DNA of 17,353 nt, taken from the NCBI GenBank assembly GCA_002337455.1, contig DDGC01000010.1, positions 15,128-32,480 of the forward strand, read 5' to 3'. The position numbers and the translations under genes were made by a program. A model generated the notes under the pieces. That model was not told the DNA's origin and searched no databases. It saw nothing but the letters and a program-made list of their open reading frames with translations. The DNA is from Rhizobiales bacterium UBA1912. GTDB taxonomy: Bacteria > Pseudomonadota > Alphaproteobacteria > Rhizobiales > Devosiaceae. Shown here one piece after another: positions 7,336-13,919 of this stretch (positions within the stretch are counted from its first letter, which is position 1; every line of letters begins with the position of its first letter).

Positions 7336-7599
7336 ATGCAATCGAAAGCCGTGCGCGAGGCACTGATCTATCTGCGGTCCGCGATAGCGATCTTTGTTAT
7401 TCTGGCACTCTGTCTGAGTGTGAGAATGTCGTGGGGTGAAATACTGACCCCAATTCCACTGACGGTGCTTTCGCTATGCGCGGTGGCGGCATCGACTATC
7501 GACCTCGTCTATCGAGTGCGGAAGGGTCATGTGGGTAAGGATGCCGGCGACTTTTCCCAGCGAGAGATCGATCAACAGAACCTGTTCAAGCGACGATAA
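7336..7599 (+). CDS. Small two-TM hypothetical membrane protein
   Basis: An 87-residue protein I do not recognise. Two hydrophobic segments stand out, about residues 14-30 (SAIAIFVILALCLSV) and 36-58 (ILTPIPLTVLSLCAVAAS). They are followed by a charged tail with VYRVRKGHVGKDAGDF and a C-terminal KRR. A G-run (GGGGGG, 7325-7330) lies 5 nt before the ATG, which supports real translation. It follows ispE after 78 nt on the same strand and converges on the DUF2207 gene. Both ends seem cytoplasmic by the positive-inside rule, though the charge pattern is modest. No function is proposed. Confidence 0.65.
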   Translation: MQSKAVREALIYLRSAIAIFVILALCLSVRMSWGEILTPIPLTVLSLCAVAASTIDLVYRVRKGHVGKDAGDFSQREIDQQNLFKRR

Positions 7600-7600
7600 A

Positions 7601-7615
7601 TGCCCGGCCGGGGCA
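7601..7615. terminator. Possible weak terminator between convergent genes
   Basis: TGCCC (7601-7605) and GGGCA (7611-7615) form a short GC-rich hairpin with a 5-nt loop directly after the stop of the 87-aa gene, followed by GTCTT. The T-content is poor. It is placed where a terminator would be needed between convergent genes, but the sequence support is weak. Confidence 0.3.
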
Positions 7616-7659
7616 GTCTTGCCGCCGTTCAGTGCCGTCGGGAAAGTCTTAGCGAGCCT

Positions 7660-9540
7660 CTACCAGCCCCCACCGCCGCCACCGCCACCGCCGCCACCGG
7701 AAAATCCACCACCGCCCGAACCCGACGAGCTCGATGCCTGTGGTTGGGATGAGATCATCGCGGCGCTCAGCCCGGTCGCGACCCCGCCCATTGTGCGCGC
7801 GAAGCTGCCCGAGGAGAAATTGCCGCCCCTGTACCAGTGTGGCGAATAGTCGGTTCCCGCATCCTTGACGGCGTGGCGGGCAAGATCGTTCTCAAACCGC
7901 GTTGACCATGGCTTTTCCACGCCCAGCGCCATGGCATAGGGCAGGATAGCCTCGAACCGCGAAACGCTCATCTCCGGTTCGCCCTGGAAGTTGAGCCGCT
8001 CCTTTTCGGCGGTCTCGAGATACATTTTGAATCCGTCGATTTCGTCCATGACCTTGCGCCCGTGCACCGTCGGCGCCCGCATCAGAACGGCGAACACCAG
8101 CGTTACCGCGATGATCGTAATGGCCGCGACGAACGGAAAATCGATGTTGGCGAAATCGAGCACGTCGAAGGCAAAGGCGCCCGAATTGGCGATGAAAATA
8201 CCCATGATCGCCAGCCCGAAAAACCGGCCGATCCCGTTGCCCTGCCAGAATGACCGCGCCGCGGTTCCGATGATCGACAGAAAGACGGCGGCAAAGGCGG
8301 CGAAAAAGACAAACAGCGGATGCAGCACGCCGGTGATCACCATCACCAGCAGCGACACGAGACCGATCAGAACGCCGGCAACGACATAGATCACATGATT
8401 GTTGAAATAGACCTTGCGGTTTTCAGCTTCGAGCGCTGCAATGAAATTGGTCTTGGTCTTGCTCAGTTCCGGACCGCTCGATTTGTCGATGGTGACCGGG
8501 CTCATGGTTTTGAGGTCACCATAGATGACAGCCTCACCCGGTGGCAGACGGTCCTTTGGATACCGCCCGGTTACGACGAGGGTATTCTTTTTTCCCTGCT
8601 TGTCGATTTCGATGAGCTCCTTGGTGGCCAGCGAAATCAGCGCCGCCGAAAACGCCGTCCAGCCCGACTTTCCCCAACCCATGGTGTTTACGTAGTGGAC
8701 CAGCGCGGGGGAAAAGCCCGTTGGAGGATGAAATCTGGGAAATATCACCCCTTTGGCGGGATCGCGGCCCACGGCGCCCCACGCCAGCGCGTTATAGGCG
8801 ACGACGATCAAAAGCATCGCCAGCGGAATGATGTAATCGCGATAATCGGAAAACCAGAACACCAGCGCGTCCGTCCCCTCGGGCGCGGTCAGCACGCCTT
8901 TCTCGAACGAGACCGAAACCGTCAATCCTTCACCCGGACCGAGCGCACGGGACACCGTGAACCGGGCCCGCCGGTCGTCCAGCCGTTCGGCTGAATTGTC
9001 GGCACTGCGCACGCCGTACTCACCGGTATAGGCGTTGAGTTCGGTAATCACCGCACCCTCGGGCAGGATCACCAGCGCCCGCGCCCTCAGGATGGGGAAG
9101 CTCCAGTAATTGCCGGTCGCGTTCCAGTAGAACTCGTCATGATCGGCGAACATGCGCGCCGCCCGATCCATGCGATAGACGATTTCGTATCTGTGTACGC
9201 CCGATTGCAGCAACACCTCGGCCGACCCGATCCGGATGCGCTGCCCGCCCGAAATGCCCTCGATGGAAAAAGGCTCGGCCGCCCCGTTTCGCGTCACCGA
9301 GACCACCTCGAGCGGCAGCCGGATCGTGCGTCCATCGGGAGTTTCGAGAAGGGTAGGGATATCGCGGAATATCCCGCGCCGGATTTCGTTGCCTTCGGCG
9401 TTTACGGCGATCTGTTCGGTGATCGTCACCGAGGTGTCGGCGTGCACTTCAAATGTCGCATTGAACTCGCGAATTTCCTCGCGCGCCAAGGCCGGGCCGG
9501 CGCAAATCAGCACGATCAGGGCAATGAGGAAACGCTGCAT
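7660..9540 (-). CDS. DUF2207 domain-containing membrane protein
   Basis: A 626-residue predicted membrane protein. A signal peptide (residues 1-19, ending ALA) leads into an extracytoplasmic beta-rich domain of about 215 residues with the DUF2207 pattern (EEIREFNATFEVHADTSVTI, then IRRGIFRDIP and FYWNATGNYW). A TM segment follows (about 236-254), then a soluble stretch of ~130 residues, then four closely spaced hydrophobic segments between about 384 and 488. The tail is glycine-rich and ends in GGGGGW, encoded by a CCGCCA-type low-complexity run at about 7660-7720. Similar Gly tails are common in this family. The start lies 5 nt after the lemA stop, so the two are one operon. The LemA/DUF2207 pairing recurs in many bacteria; the biochemical role is not established. 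Confidence 0.87.
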   Translation of the reverse strand: MQRFLIALIVLICAGPALAREEIREFNATFEVHADTSVTITEQIAVNAEGNEIRRGIFRDIPTLLETPDGRTIRLPLEVVSVTRNGAAEPFSIEGISGGQRIRIGSAEVLLQSGVHRYEIVYRMDRAARMFADHDEFYWNATGNYWSFPILRARALVILPEGAVITELNAYTGEYGVRSADNSAERLDDRRARFTVSRALGPGEGLTVSVSFEKGVLTAPEGTDALVFWFSDYRDYIIPLAMLLIVVAYNALAWGAVGRDPAKGVIFPRFHPPTGFSPALVHYVNTMGWGKSGWTAFSAALISLATKELIEIDKQGKKNTLVVTGRYPKDRLPPGEAVIYGDLKTMSPVTIDKSSGPELSKTKTNFIAALEAENRKVYFNNHVIYVVAGVLIGLVSLLVMVITGVLHPLFVFFAAFAAVFLSIIGTAARSFWQGNGIGRFFGLAIMGIFIANSGAFAFDVLDFANIDFPFVAAITIIAVTLVFAVLMRAPTVHGRKVMDEIDGFKMYLETAEKERLNFQGEPEMSVSRFEAILPYAMALGVEKPWSTRFENDLARHAVKDAGTDYSPHWYRGGNFSSGSFARTMGGVATGLSAAMISSQPQASSSSGSGGGGFSGGGGGGGGGGGW

Positions 9541-9545
9541 CGGCC

Positions 9546-10103
9546 TTACTGGAACTTGACCTGCGGCACCGCGCGGTCAGCCTCGTTCTCCAGCTCGAAA
9601 TATTCCGCCTTCTCGAACTTGAACGCGCCCGCAACGATGTTGGAGGGAAATGATTCCACGGCAATATTGAGATTGCGTACGGCGCCATTGTAATAACGCC
9701 GTGAAAGCTGGATCTCGTCCTCAACGGTTTGCAGCGCAGCCTGAAATTCAAGAAAATTGGTGTTGGCCTTGAGGTCGGGATAGGCTTCGGCCACAGCAAA
9801 AAGCCGCCCCAGCGCGCCCGAAAGAAGGCCTTCCGCATGTCCGCGCTCGCCGGGCGAAGCGTTCTGTGCCGCCTGCACCGCGGCGCGTGCATCGGTCACC
9901 GCCTGCAGCGTCTCGCGCTCATGACCCATATAGCCTTTGACAGTCTCGAGCATGTTGGGAATGAGATCGGCGCGGCGTTTGAGCTGCACGTCGATACCCG
10001 ACCAGCCCTCTTCAACAAGCTGCCGGTTTCGGACCAGATTGTTGTAGATGTAGATCGCGTAGCCGATAGCGGCCACGACCAGTATCAGGATCACCCATTC
10101 CAT
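9546..10103 (-). CDS. lemA: LemA family protein
   Basis: A 185-residue protein with one N-terminal membrane helix (about residues 3-20) followed directly by the diagnostic LemA block: NNLVRNRQLVEEGWSGIDVQ and then RRADLIPNMLETVKGY. The rest is a long helical coiled region, including NFLEFQAALQTVEDEIQLSRR and the RYYNGAVRNLN motif, as usual for the family. The ATG at 10103 is chosen over an upstream in-frame start because GAGGG lies about 8 nt before it and the helix then starts at residue 3. LemA proteins are membrane-anchored and commonly sit beside DUF2207 or TPM-domain genes; the molecular role is unsettled. A 35-bp dyad lies 19 nt upstream of the start. Confidence 0.92.
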   Translation of the reverse strand: MEWVILILVVAAIGYAIYIYNNLVRNRQLVEEGWSGIDVQLKRRADLIPNMLETVKGYMGHERETLQAVTDARAAVQAAQNASPGERGHAEGLLSGALGRLFAVAEAYPDLKANTNFLEFQAALQTVEDEIQLSRRYYNGAVRNLNIAVESFPSNIVAGAFKFEKAEYFELENEADRAVPQVKFQ

Positions 10104-10121
10104 TCGCTTTGCCCTCGCGCG

Positions 10122-10156
10122 ATTGCCGTGCGAGAGTGGCACCATACCACGGCAAT
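10122..10156. promoter_or_regulatory. Dyad in the lemA / cytochrome b561 divergent region
   Basis: Perfect 9-bp arms ATTGCCGTG (10122-10130) and CACGGCAAT (10148-10156) are separated by 17 nt. An alternative inner pairing GTGG (10136-10139) / CCAC (10147-10150) also exists. The dyad lies 19 nt upstream of lemA and 69 nt upstream of the cytochrome gene, a natural place for a shared operator. No regulator gene is adjacent. Confidence 0.45.
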
Positions 10157-10224
10157 ATCAATGGGTTGGGAGCACCCTTGCGCGGTCGGCCCGGTTGCGA
10201 GATGATCGGGCTGGAGGACGAGCC

Positions 10225-10728
10225 ATGGCCAACGATTCCAAAGGGTATTCCGGCCTGCAGATCGCACTGCATTGGCTCATTGCCGCGCTGGTGGTGTTCC
10301 AGCTCGTGTTCGCCGAACAAATCGAGCAGGCCTTCGATGACCGCATTGATGGCGGCATGCCCGTTCCGGCCGAGGAGATCGGCGCCTGGCTGCATGTCGC
10401 CGGCGGGCTGACCATCCTGCTTCTCGCCCTCATTCGCATAGTGGTTCGGGCTCGCCATGGCGCCCCGGCAGTGCCTCGCGAGCATCCCGCCCCGCTGCGC
10501 TGGATCGCTTTGGCCACCCACTATCTGCTCTACGGCTTCATCATCGGCATGCCGCTGGTCGGCGCCGCCGCCTGGTTCGGCGGCATTGAGGCGGCCGGCG
10601 CGTTTCATTCGGCCGCGCGCTTTATCCTCGTCCCGCTTATCGTGCTGCACGCCGCCGGCGCGCTGGTCGAGCATTTCGTCCTTCGCACCAACGTGCTGCG
10701 CCGGATGCTGGTGCCGGAGAAGCGCTAG
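10225..10728 (+). CDS. Cytochrome b561 family protein
   Basis: A 167-residue four-helix membrane haem protein of the bacterial b561 (CybB-like) type, which passes electrons between quinol and partner proteins or oxygen species in the inner membrane. Likely haem-ligand histidines are H16 (LQIALHWLIA, helix 1), H57 (WLHVAGG, helix 2), H142 (VLHAAGAL) and H150 (EHFVLR); the C-terminal LHAAGALVEHFVLRTNVLRR pattern is characteristic. GGAGG (10213-10217) precedes the ATG by about 7-8 nt, a strong start; the frame upstream to TTG has no support. It is divergent from lemA and convergent with glyQ across only 17 bp, so it is a single-gene unit. Confidence 0.9.
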   Translation: MANDSKGYSGLQIALHWLIAALVVFQLVFAEQIEQAFDDRIDGGMPVPAEEIGAWLHVAGGLTILLLALIRIVVRARHGAPAVPREHPAPLRWIALATHYLLYGFIIGMPLVGAAAWFGGIEAAGAFHSAARFILVPLIVLHAAGALVEHFVLRTNVLRRMLVPEKR

Positions 10729-10745
10729 CGCCTCAACATTCAGCT

Positions 10746-11672
10746 CTAGGCGGCCCCGCCGCCCGCGGTTTGCAGCCACGCCGCACCGCACGCCTTTGCC
10801 AGCTCGCGAATGCGCAGAATATAGCTCTGGCGTTCGGTCACCGAAATCACCCCGCGCGCGTCGAGCAGGTTGAAGGTGTGGCTGGCCTTGATGACCTGCT
10901 CATAGGCCGGCACGGCCATGGTCTGGCGCTCGCCATCCTGACCTGCGGCAAGGATGGCCCTGCACTCGTCCTCGGCATCCTTGAAGTGCCGGAACAGGAT
11001 GTCGGTGTCGGCGGCCTCGAAATTGTACTTGGAAAACTCCCGCTCGTTTTGCAGGAACACGTCGCCATACGTCACCTTCTGGTCGCCTTCGCGCCCATTG
11101 AAGTTGAGGTCGTAGACGTTCTCGACCCCTTGCACATACATGGCCAGCCGCTCCAGCCCATAGGTGATTTCCCCGGGCACCGGTGAGCATTCAAAACCCG
11201 CCACCTGCTGGAAATAGGTGAACTGGGAAACTTCCATCCCGTCGCACCAGCACTCCCAGCCCAGCCCCCAGGCGCCCAGCGTCGGGCTTTCCCAGTCGTC
11301 CTCGACAAACCGGATGTCGTGCAGCTTGGCGTCCAGCCCGATGGCGGCCAGCGATTGCAGGTACAATTCCTGAATATTGGAGGGCGAAGGCTTTAGGATC
11401 ACCTGGAACTGGTAATAGTGCTGCAACCGGTTGGGGTTTTCTCCATAGCGCCCGTCGGTCGGACGGCGCGAAGGCTGCACGTAGGCAGCGTTCCAGGGCT
11501 TGGGGCCCAGCGCCCGCAGCGTGGTCGCCGTATGAAACGTTCCCGCGCCCATCTGCATGTCATAGGGCTGCAGGATCACGCAGCCCTGGTCCGCCCAGAA
11601 ATTCTGCAAGGTCAGGATCAGCCCCTGAAACGAGTTTTTCGGGTTCATGTGGGGCTTGTGCAGCTCAGCCAT
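10746..11672 (-). CDS. glyQ: Glycine-tRNA ligase alpha subunit
   Basis: A 308-residue alpha subunit of the bacterial-type heterotetrameric glycyl-tRNA synthetase, which activates glycine and charges tRNA-Gly with the beta subunit. The family signature is unmistakable: SFQGLILTLQNFWADQGC, then ILQPYDMQMGAGTFH, YVQPSRRPTDGRYGENPNR, the ESPTLGAWGLGWECWCDGME core and the C-terminal ARGVISVTERQSYI. The ATG at 11672 is used; the next methionine (residue 9, position 11648) would give a shorter start closer to some homologues, and neither has a strong ribosome-binding site. The partner glyS is not in the window, which is noteworthy because the genes are often neighbours. It ends the minus-strand run that starts with the methyltransferase. 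Confidence 0.96.
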   Translation of the reverse strand: MAELHKPHMNPKNSFQGLILTLQNFWADQGCVILQPYDMQMGAGTFHTATTLRALGPKPWNAAYVQPSRRPTDGRYGENPNRLQHYYQFQVILKPSPSNIQELYLQSLAAIGLDAKLHDIRFVEDDWESPTLGAWGLGWECWCDGMEVSQFTYFQQVAGFECSPVPGEITYGLERLAMYVQGVENVYDLNFNGREGDQKVTYGDVFLQNEREFSKYNFEAADTDILFRHFKDAEDECRAILAAGQDGERQTMAVPAYEQVIKASHTFNLLDARGVISVTERQSYILRIRELAKACGAAWLQTAGGGAA

Positions 11673-11759
11673 ATTTGTTCCGGATAAGACCGTTGTTGAA
11701 AGCGGCGCGACCGTAGTTGTGCCGCCCCCCAAGGTCAAGCACGGCTGGACGACGCCGGC

Positions 11760-11981
11760 CTATTCCTTGCCCGGGCGATAGACCCCGTCTTCGCCGCGCT
11801 CCAGCGTCACCACGCCACCCGATTTGAGCTCGGCCTTGTTGCGTTCGATCTGTGCCTTGCGCTTGGTTTCGGCCTGGCTGTCATCCTCGGCGAATTTCTT
11901 GCGCCAATCGCGCAGGATCGAGCGCAGCCCGATTCCGATAACCAGCGCCAGCAGAATGGTGACCAGTGTCGATATTCCCAT
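11760..11981 (-). CDS. Small single-TM hypothetical protein
   Basis: A 73-residue protein with an N-terminal membrane helix (about residues 4-19, STLVTILLALVIGIGL). A highly charged, probably helical segment follows (RDWRKKFAEDD, then KRKAQIERNKAELKSG), and then a short GVVTLERGEDGVYRPGKE tail. It starts 2 nt after the stop of the S49 peptidase, so translation of the two is probably coupled. glyQ follows 87 nt downstream. A small gene in this position is, from memory, found in related Rhizobiales, but I know no function. The layout suggests an inner-membrane protein with a cytoplasmic tail. Confidence 0.75.
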   Translation of the reverse strand: MGISTLVTILLALVIGIGLRSILRDWRKKFAEDDSQAETKRKAQIERNKAELKSGGVVTLERGEDGVYRPGKE

Positions 11982-11983
11982 GG

Positions 11984-12847
11984 TTACAACCCCAGCCGCG
12001 ACCAGATTTCCCGGTCTTCGATTTTAGCCATCACGTCTCCGGCCACATCGCCGCTGGCTGACAGTCCGAAATTGGGCAGTCGCAGCAACCCCCGCTTGGG
12101 CGCAATCGATTTGATCGTCACATCCGTCCCGAACCGCTCGCGCAGCGTGCCGTGCAGATCGCCCAGACCATCGACAAGCCCCATCGCCAGCCCGCGTTTG
12201 GCCGTCCAGAACTCGCCGGTATAGATTTCTTCGTCAGCCAGTTTGATCTTGGATGCCCGCCGCGATTTCACATAGTCGATGAACACCTCGTGGATATCGA
12301 GTTCCATCTGCTTGATGCGCGCGACATCCTCGGGCTTTTCGGGAAGAAACGGGTCGAGCGTCGATTTGTTCTGGCCCGCCGTATAAAGCCGCCGGTCGAT
12401 GCCCAGCCTGGCGATCGCATCGACAAACCCGAAACTGGCCATGATCACACCGATCGATCCCACCAGCGAGGAGGGGTCCGCGATGATCTCGTCGCCAGCC
12501 ACGGCGATGAAATATCCGCCCGATGCCGCGGCGTCTTCGACAAACACCAGCACCTTTTTCTCATGCTGATCGGCCAATTGGCGGATGCGCTGGGCAATCA
12601 GGCGCGATTGCACTGCCGAGCCGCCCGGCGAATTGACGATGATCGCCACCACCGGCGCGGACTTGATTTTGAACGCCTTTTCCAGCAGCGGCGCCACCGA
12701 AGCGATATTGAGCCGGCCCGGCTTGAGCTCCTGCGAGATCACGCCCTGCAACCGGACAACCGGAACCACCGGTCCGCCATTGCCGAAAATCCTTTTGTAC
12801 CAGGGACGCTTGGGGGCCTCGATCTGGCCGTCGGAAAATGCGGTCAT
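11984..12847 (-). CDS. S49 family serine peptidase (SppA/SohB-like)
   Basis: A 287-residue short-form S49 peptidase. The family uses a Ser/Lys dyad; here the serine is S109 in AAASGGYFIA and the lysine is K161 in AGQNKSTLDPF, with the expected ~50-residue spacing. VNSPGGSAV (71-79) and the LVGSIGVI segment (128-135) are also characteristic. SppA relatives degrade cleaved signal peptides in the membrane. This one has no hydrophobic N-terminal helix: it begins with a polar MTAFSDGQIEAPKRPWYKR. It may be soluble or held by a partner, perhaps the single-TM protein encoded 2 nt downstream. GAGAGA upstream of the ATG supports the start. The methyltransferase ends 62 bp upstream on the same strand. 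Confidence 0.92.
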   Translation of the reverse strand: MTAFSDGQIEAPKRPWYKRIFGNGGPVVPVVRLQGVISQELKPGRLNIASVAPLLEKAFKIKSAPVVAIIVNSPGGSAVQSRLIAQRIRQLADQHEKKVLVFVEDAAASGGYFIAVAGDEIIADPSSLVGSIGVIMASFGFVDAIARLGIDRRLYTAGQNKSTLDPFLPEKPEDVARIKQMELDIHEVFIDYVKSRRASKIKLADEEIYTGEFWTAKRGLAMGLVDGLGDLHGTLRERFGTDVTIKSIAPKRGLLRLPNFGLSASGDVAGDVMAKIEDREIWSRLGL

Positions 12848-12909
12848 CTATATCTCTCGGTCCGATTGCTTTTTTCTGCGTGAGCGCCGTTGCCCCCTCA
12901 TTTAGGCAT

Positions 12910-13698
12910 TCATTTGCCTTCATGCCAGTCCAACCGCGCCTCGCCGCGCAGGATCGAGCGAACCGGCTCGGCAAATGCGCTGCCGGTTTCTCCATGCACG
13001 ATCAATGGGGGCAGCATCCGCATTGGTGCCTTGCTGCCTTTGCGGCCCCTGACCAGCACCCGGGTTGCCGCCATGCCGGGCCGTGGCGCGATGGGCAGAA
13101 CGGTAATGGCGCCCATGCGCGAGTCGAACGCGGCGAGAAGCTGGGGCAGGGCCTGCGCCATATGAATGAAGATCACAACGCCGCTGGCATGCGCGCACGA
13201 TACCGCCGTACGCACCCATCCCGAAACCTCCCCGTCGGTATGTCGCGCCGCCGCTCGGGCCGGATCGGGCGCATGCGTACCCGAGTCAAAAAATGGCGGA
13301 TTGGCGATCACCACATCGAACCTGTCGGTGCCCAGTCCCAGCGCCTTACGTTCGGCGCCGGTCGCCGTGGCGCTGATTTTCAGAATTGCCGCGCGGTGCG
13401 AAAAGCCATTGGCCTCCACATTGCCCGCGGCCAGCATAGCCATGTCGGCGTTGTTTTCGACAAGCGTAGCTTCCAGCCCCTCGTCATGGGCCAGCGCACA
13501 CAGCGCCGCCACGCCCGCTCCCGCGCCAAGATCGAGCAGATGCCCGGTCCCCTGCGGGAGGCTGGCGCCGAGCAGAACCGAATCCAACCCCGCCCGGAAT
13601 CCCTTTTCCGGTTGAGCGATGGACAATTTGCCGCCCAGAAACGCGTCGGCATCCTGCTGTTGGCGTTTTACAAATTCGGGCGGCTGGTTTACCGACAT
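12910..13698 (-). CDS. TrmN6-like adenine N6-methyltransferase
   Basis: A 262-residue class I SAM-dependent methyltransferase. SAM motif I is LLDLGAGAGVAAL (54-66), the acidic end of strand 2 is LVENN (79-83), and NPPFF (133-137) is the catalytic (N/D)PP(F/Y) motif of enzymes that methylate amino groups of adenine. The upstream GFRAGLDSVLL block is typical of the tRNA1(Val) adenine-37 N6 family, so a tRNA-modifying role is the best guess. The substrate is not proven, since the family also includes protein and rRNA methylases. The ATG at 13698 is favoured because MSVNQPPEF starts just before the conserved domain; AGGA lies about 9-12 nt upstream. It is divergent from the polyprenyl synthase across 221 bp, where a TATATT -10-like box lies about 30 nt upstream of this start. 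Confidence 0.85.
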   Translation of the reverse strand: MSVNQPPEFVKRQQQDADAFLGGKLSIAQPEKGFRAGLDSVLLGASLPQGTGHLLDLGAGAGVAALCALAHDEGLEATLVENNADMAMLAAGNVEANGFSHRAAILKISATATGAERKALGLGTDRFDVVIANPPFFDSGTHAPDPARAAARHTDGEVSGWVRTAVSCAHASGVVIFIHMAQALPQLLAAFDSRMGAITVLPIAPRPGMAATRVLVRGRKGSKAPMRMLPPLIVHGETGSAFAEPVRSILRGEARLDWHEGK

Positions 13699-13836
13699 GG
13701 TCACAAGGTCCTGGCTGGGTGTTGGAGCCAATATAGCGTACTGCTTCTGCGGTGCGGGGCTGACAATAGAGCGTTTCGGTAATAAGTGGGTATGGCTTGC
13801 TCTGTCTGGAAGCGCGGTAACAAACAAGTTGGTTCC

Positions 13837-13858
13837 CGGTTCCGTTTTGTCGGAACCG
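13837..13858 (+). promoter_or_regulatory. Hairpin 1 upstream of the polyprenyl synthase
   Basis: A perfect 8-bp inverted repeat CGGTTCCG (13837-13844) / CGGAACCG (13851-13858) has the 6-nt loop TTTTGT. A second copy of GGTTCC (13831-13836) directly precedes the left arm. It may be an operator for the divergent pair or a leader hairpin. Confidence 0.45.
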
Positions 13859-13884
13859 CATAGCCTTGAAAAGCACTGTATCGG

Positions 13885-13902
13885 GAGGGCGCCGCCCTCT
13901 TT
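13885..13902 (+). promoter_or_regulatory. Hairpin 2 immediately before the ribosome-binding site
   Basis: GAGGGC (13885-13890), a 3-nt loop and GCCCTC (13894-13899) are followed by TTT and then the Shine-Dalgarno-like GGGGAG (13903-13908). The layout, a GC hairpin plus short T-run just ahead of the SD, could act as an attenuator or translational control element. The T-run is too short for a confident terminator. Confidence 0.4.
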
Positions 13903-13919
13903 GGGGAGTATGAACGTCA

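Noticed and set aside
7660..7725. CCG/CCA run considered as a microsatellite or non-coding repeat
   Set aside because: It is in frame as the glycine tail of the DUF2207 protein, a usual feature of that family.
11682..11730. Imperfect direct repeat GACCGTTGTTG / GACCGTAGTTG upstream of glyQ, considered as a T-box-like or regulatory leader
   Set aside because: No T-box elements or conserved structure; the repeat is short and imperfect.
12152..12883. Plus-strand frame opposite the S49 peptidase
   Set aside because: The peptidase on the other strand has catalytic motifs; this frame is rich in His/Arg without a domain.
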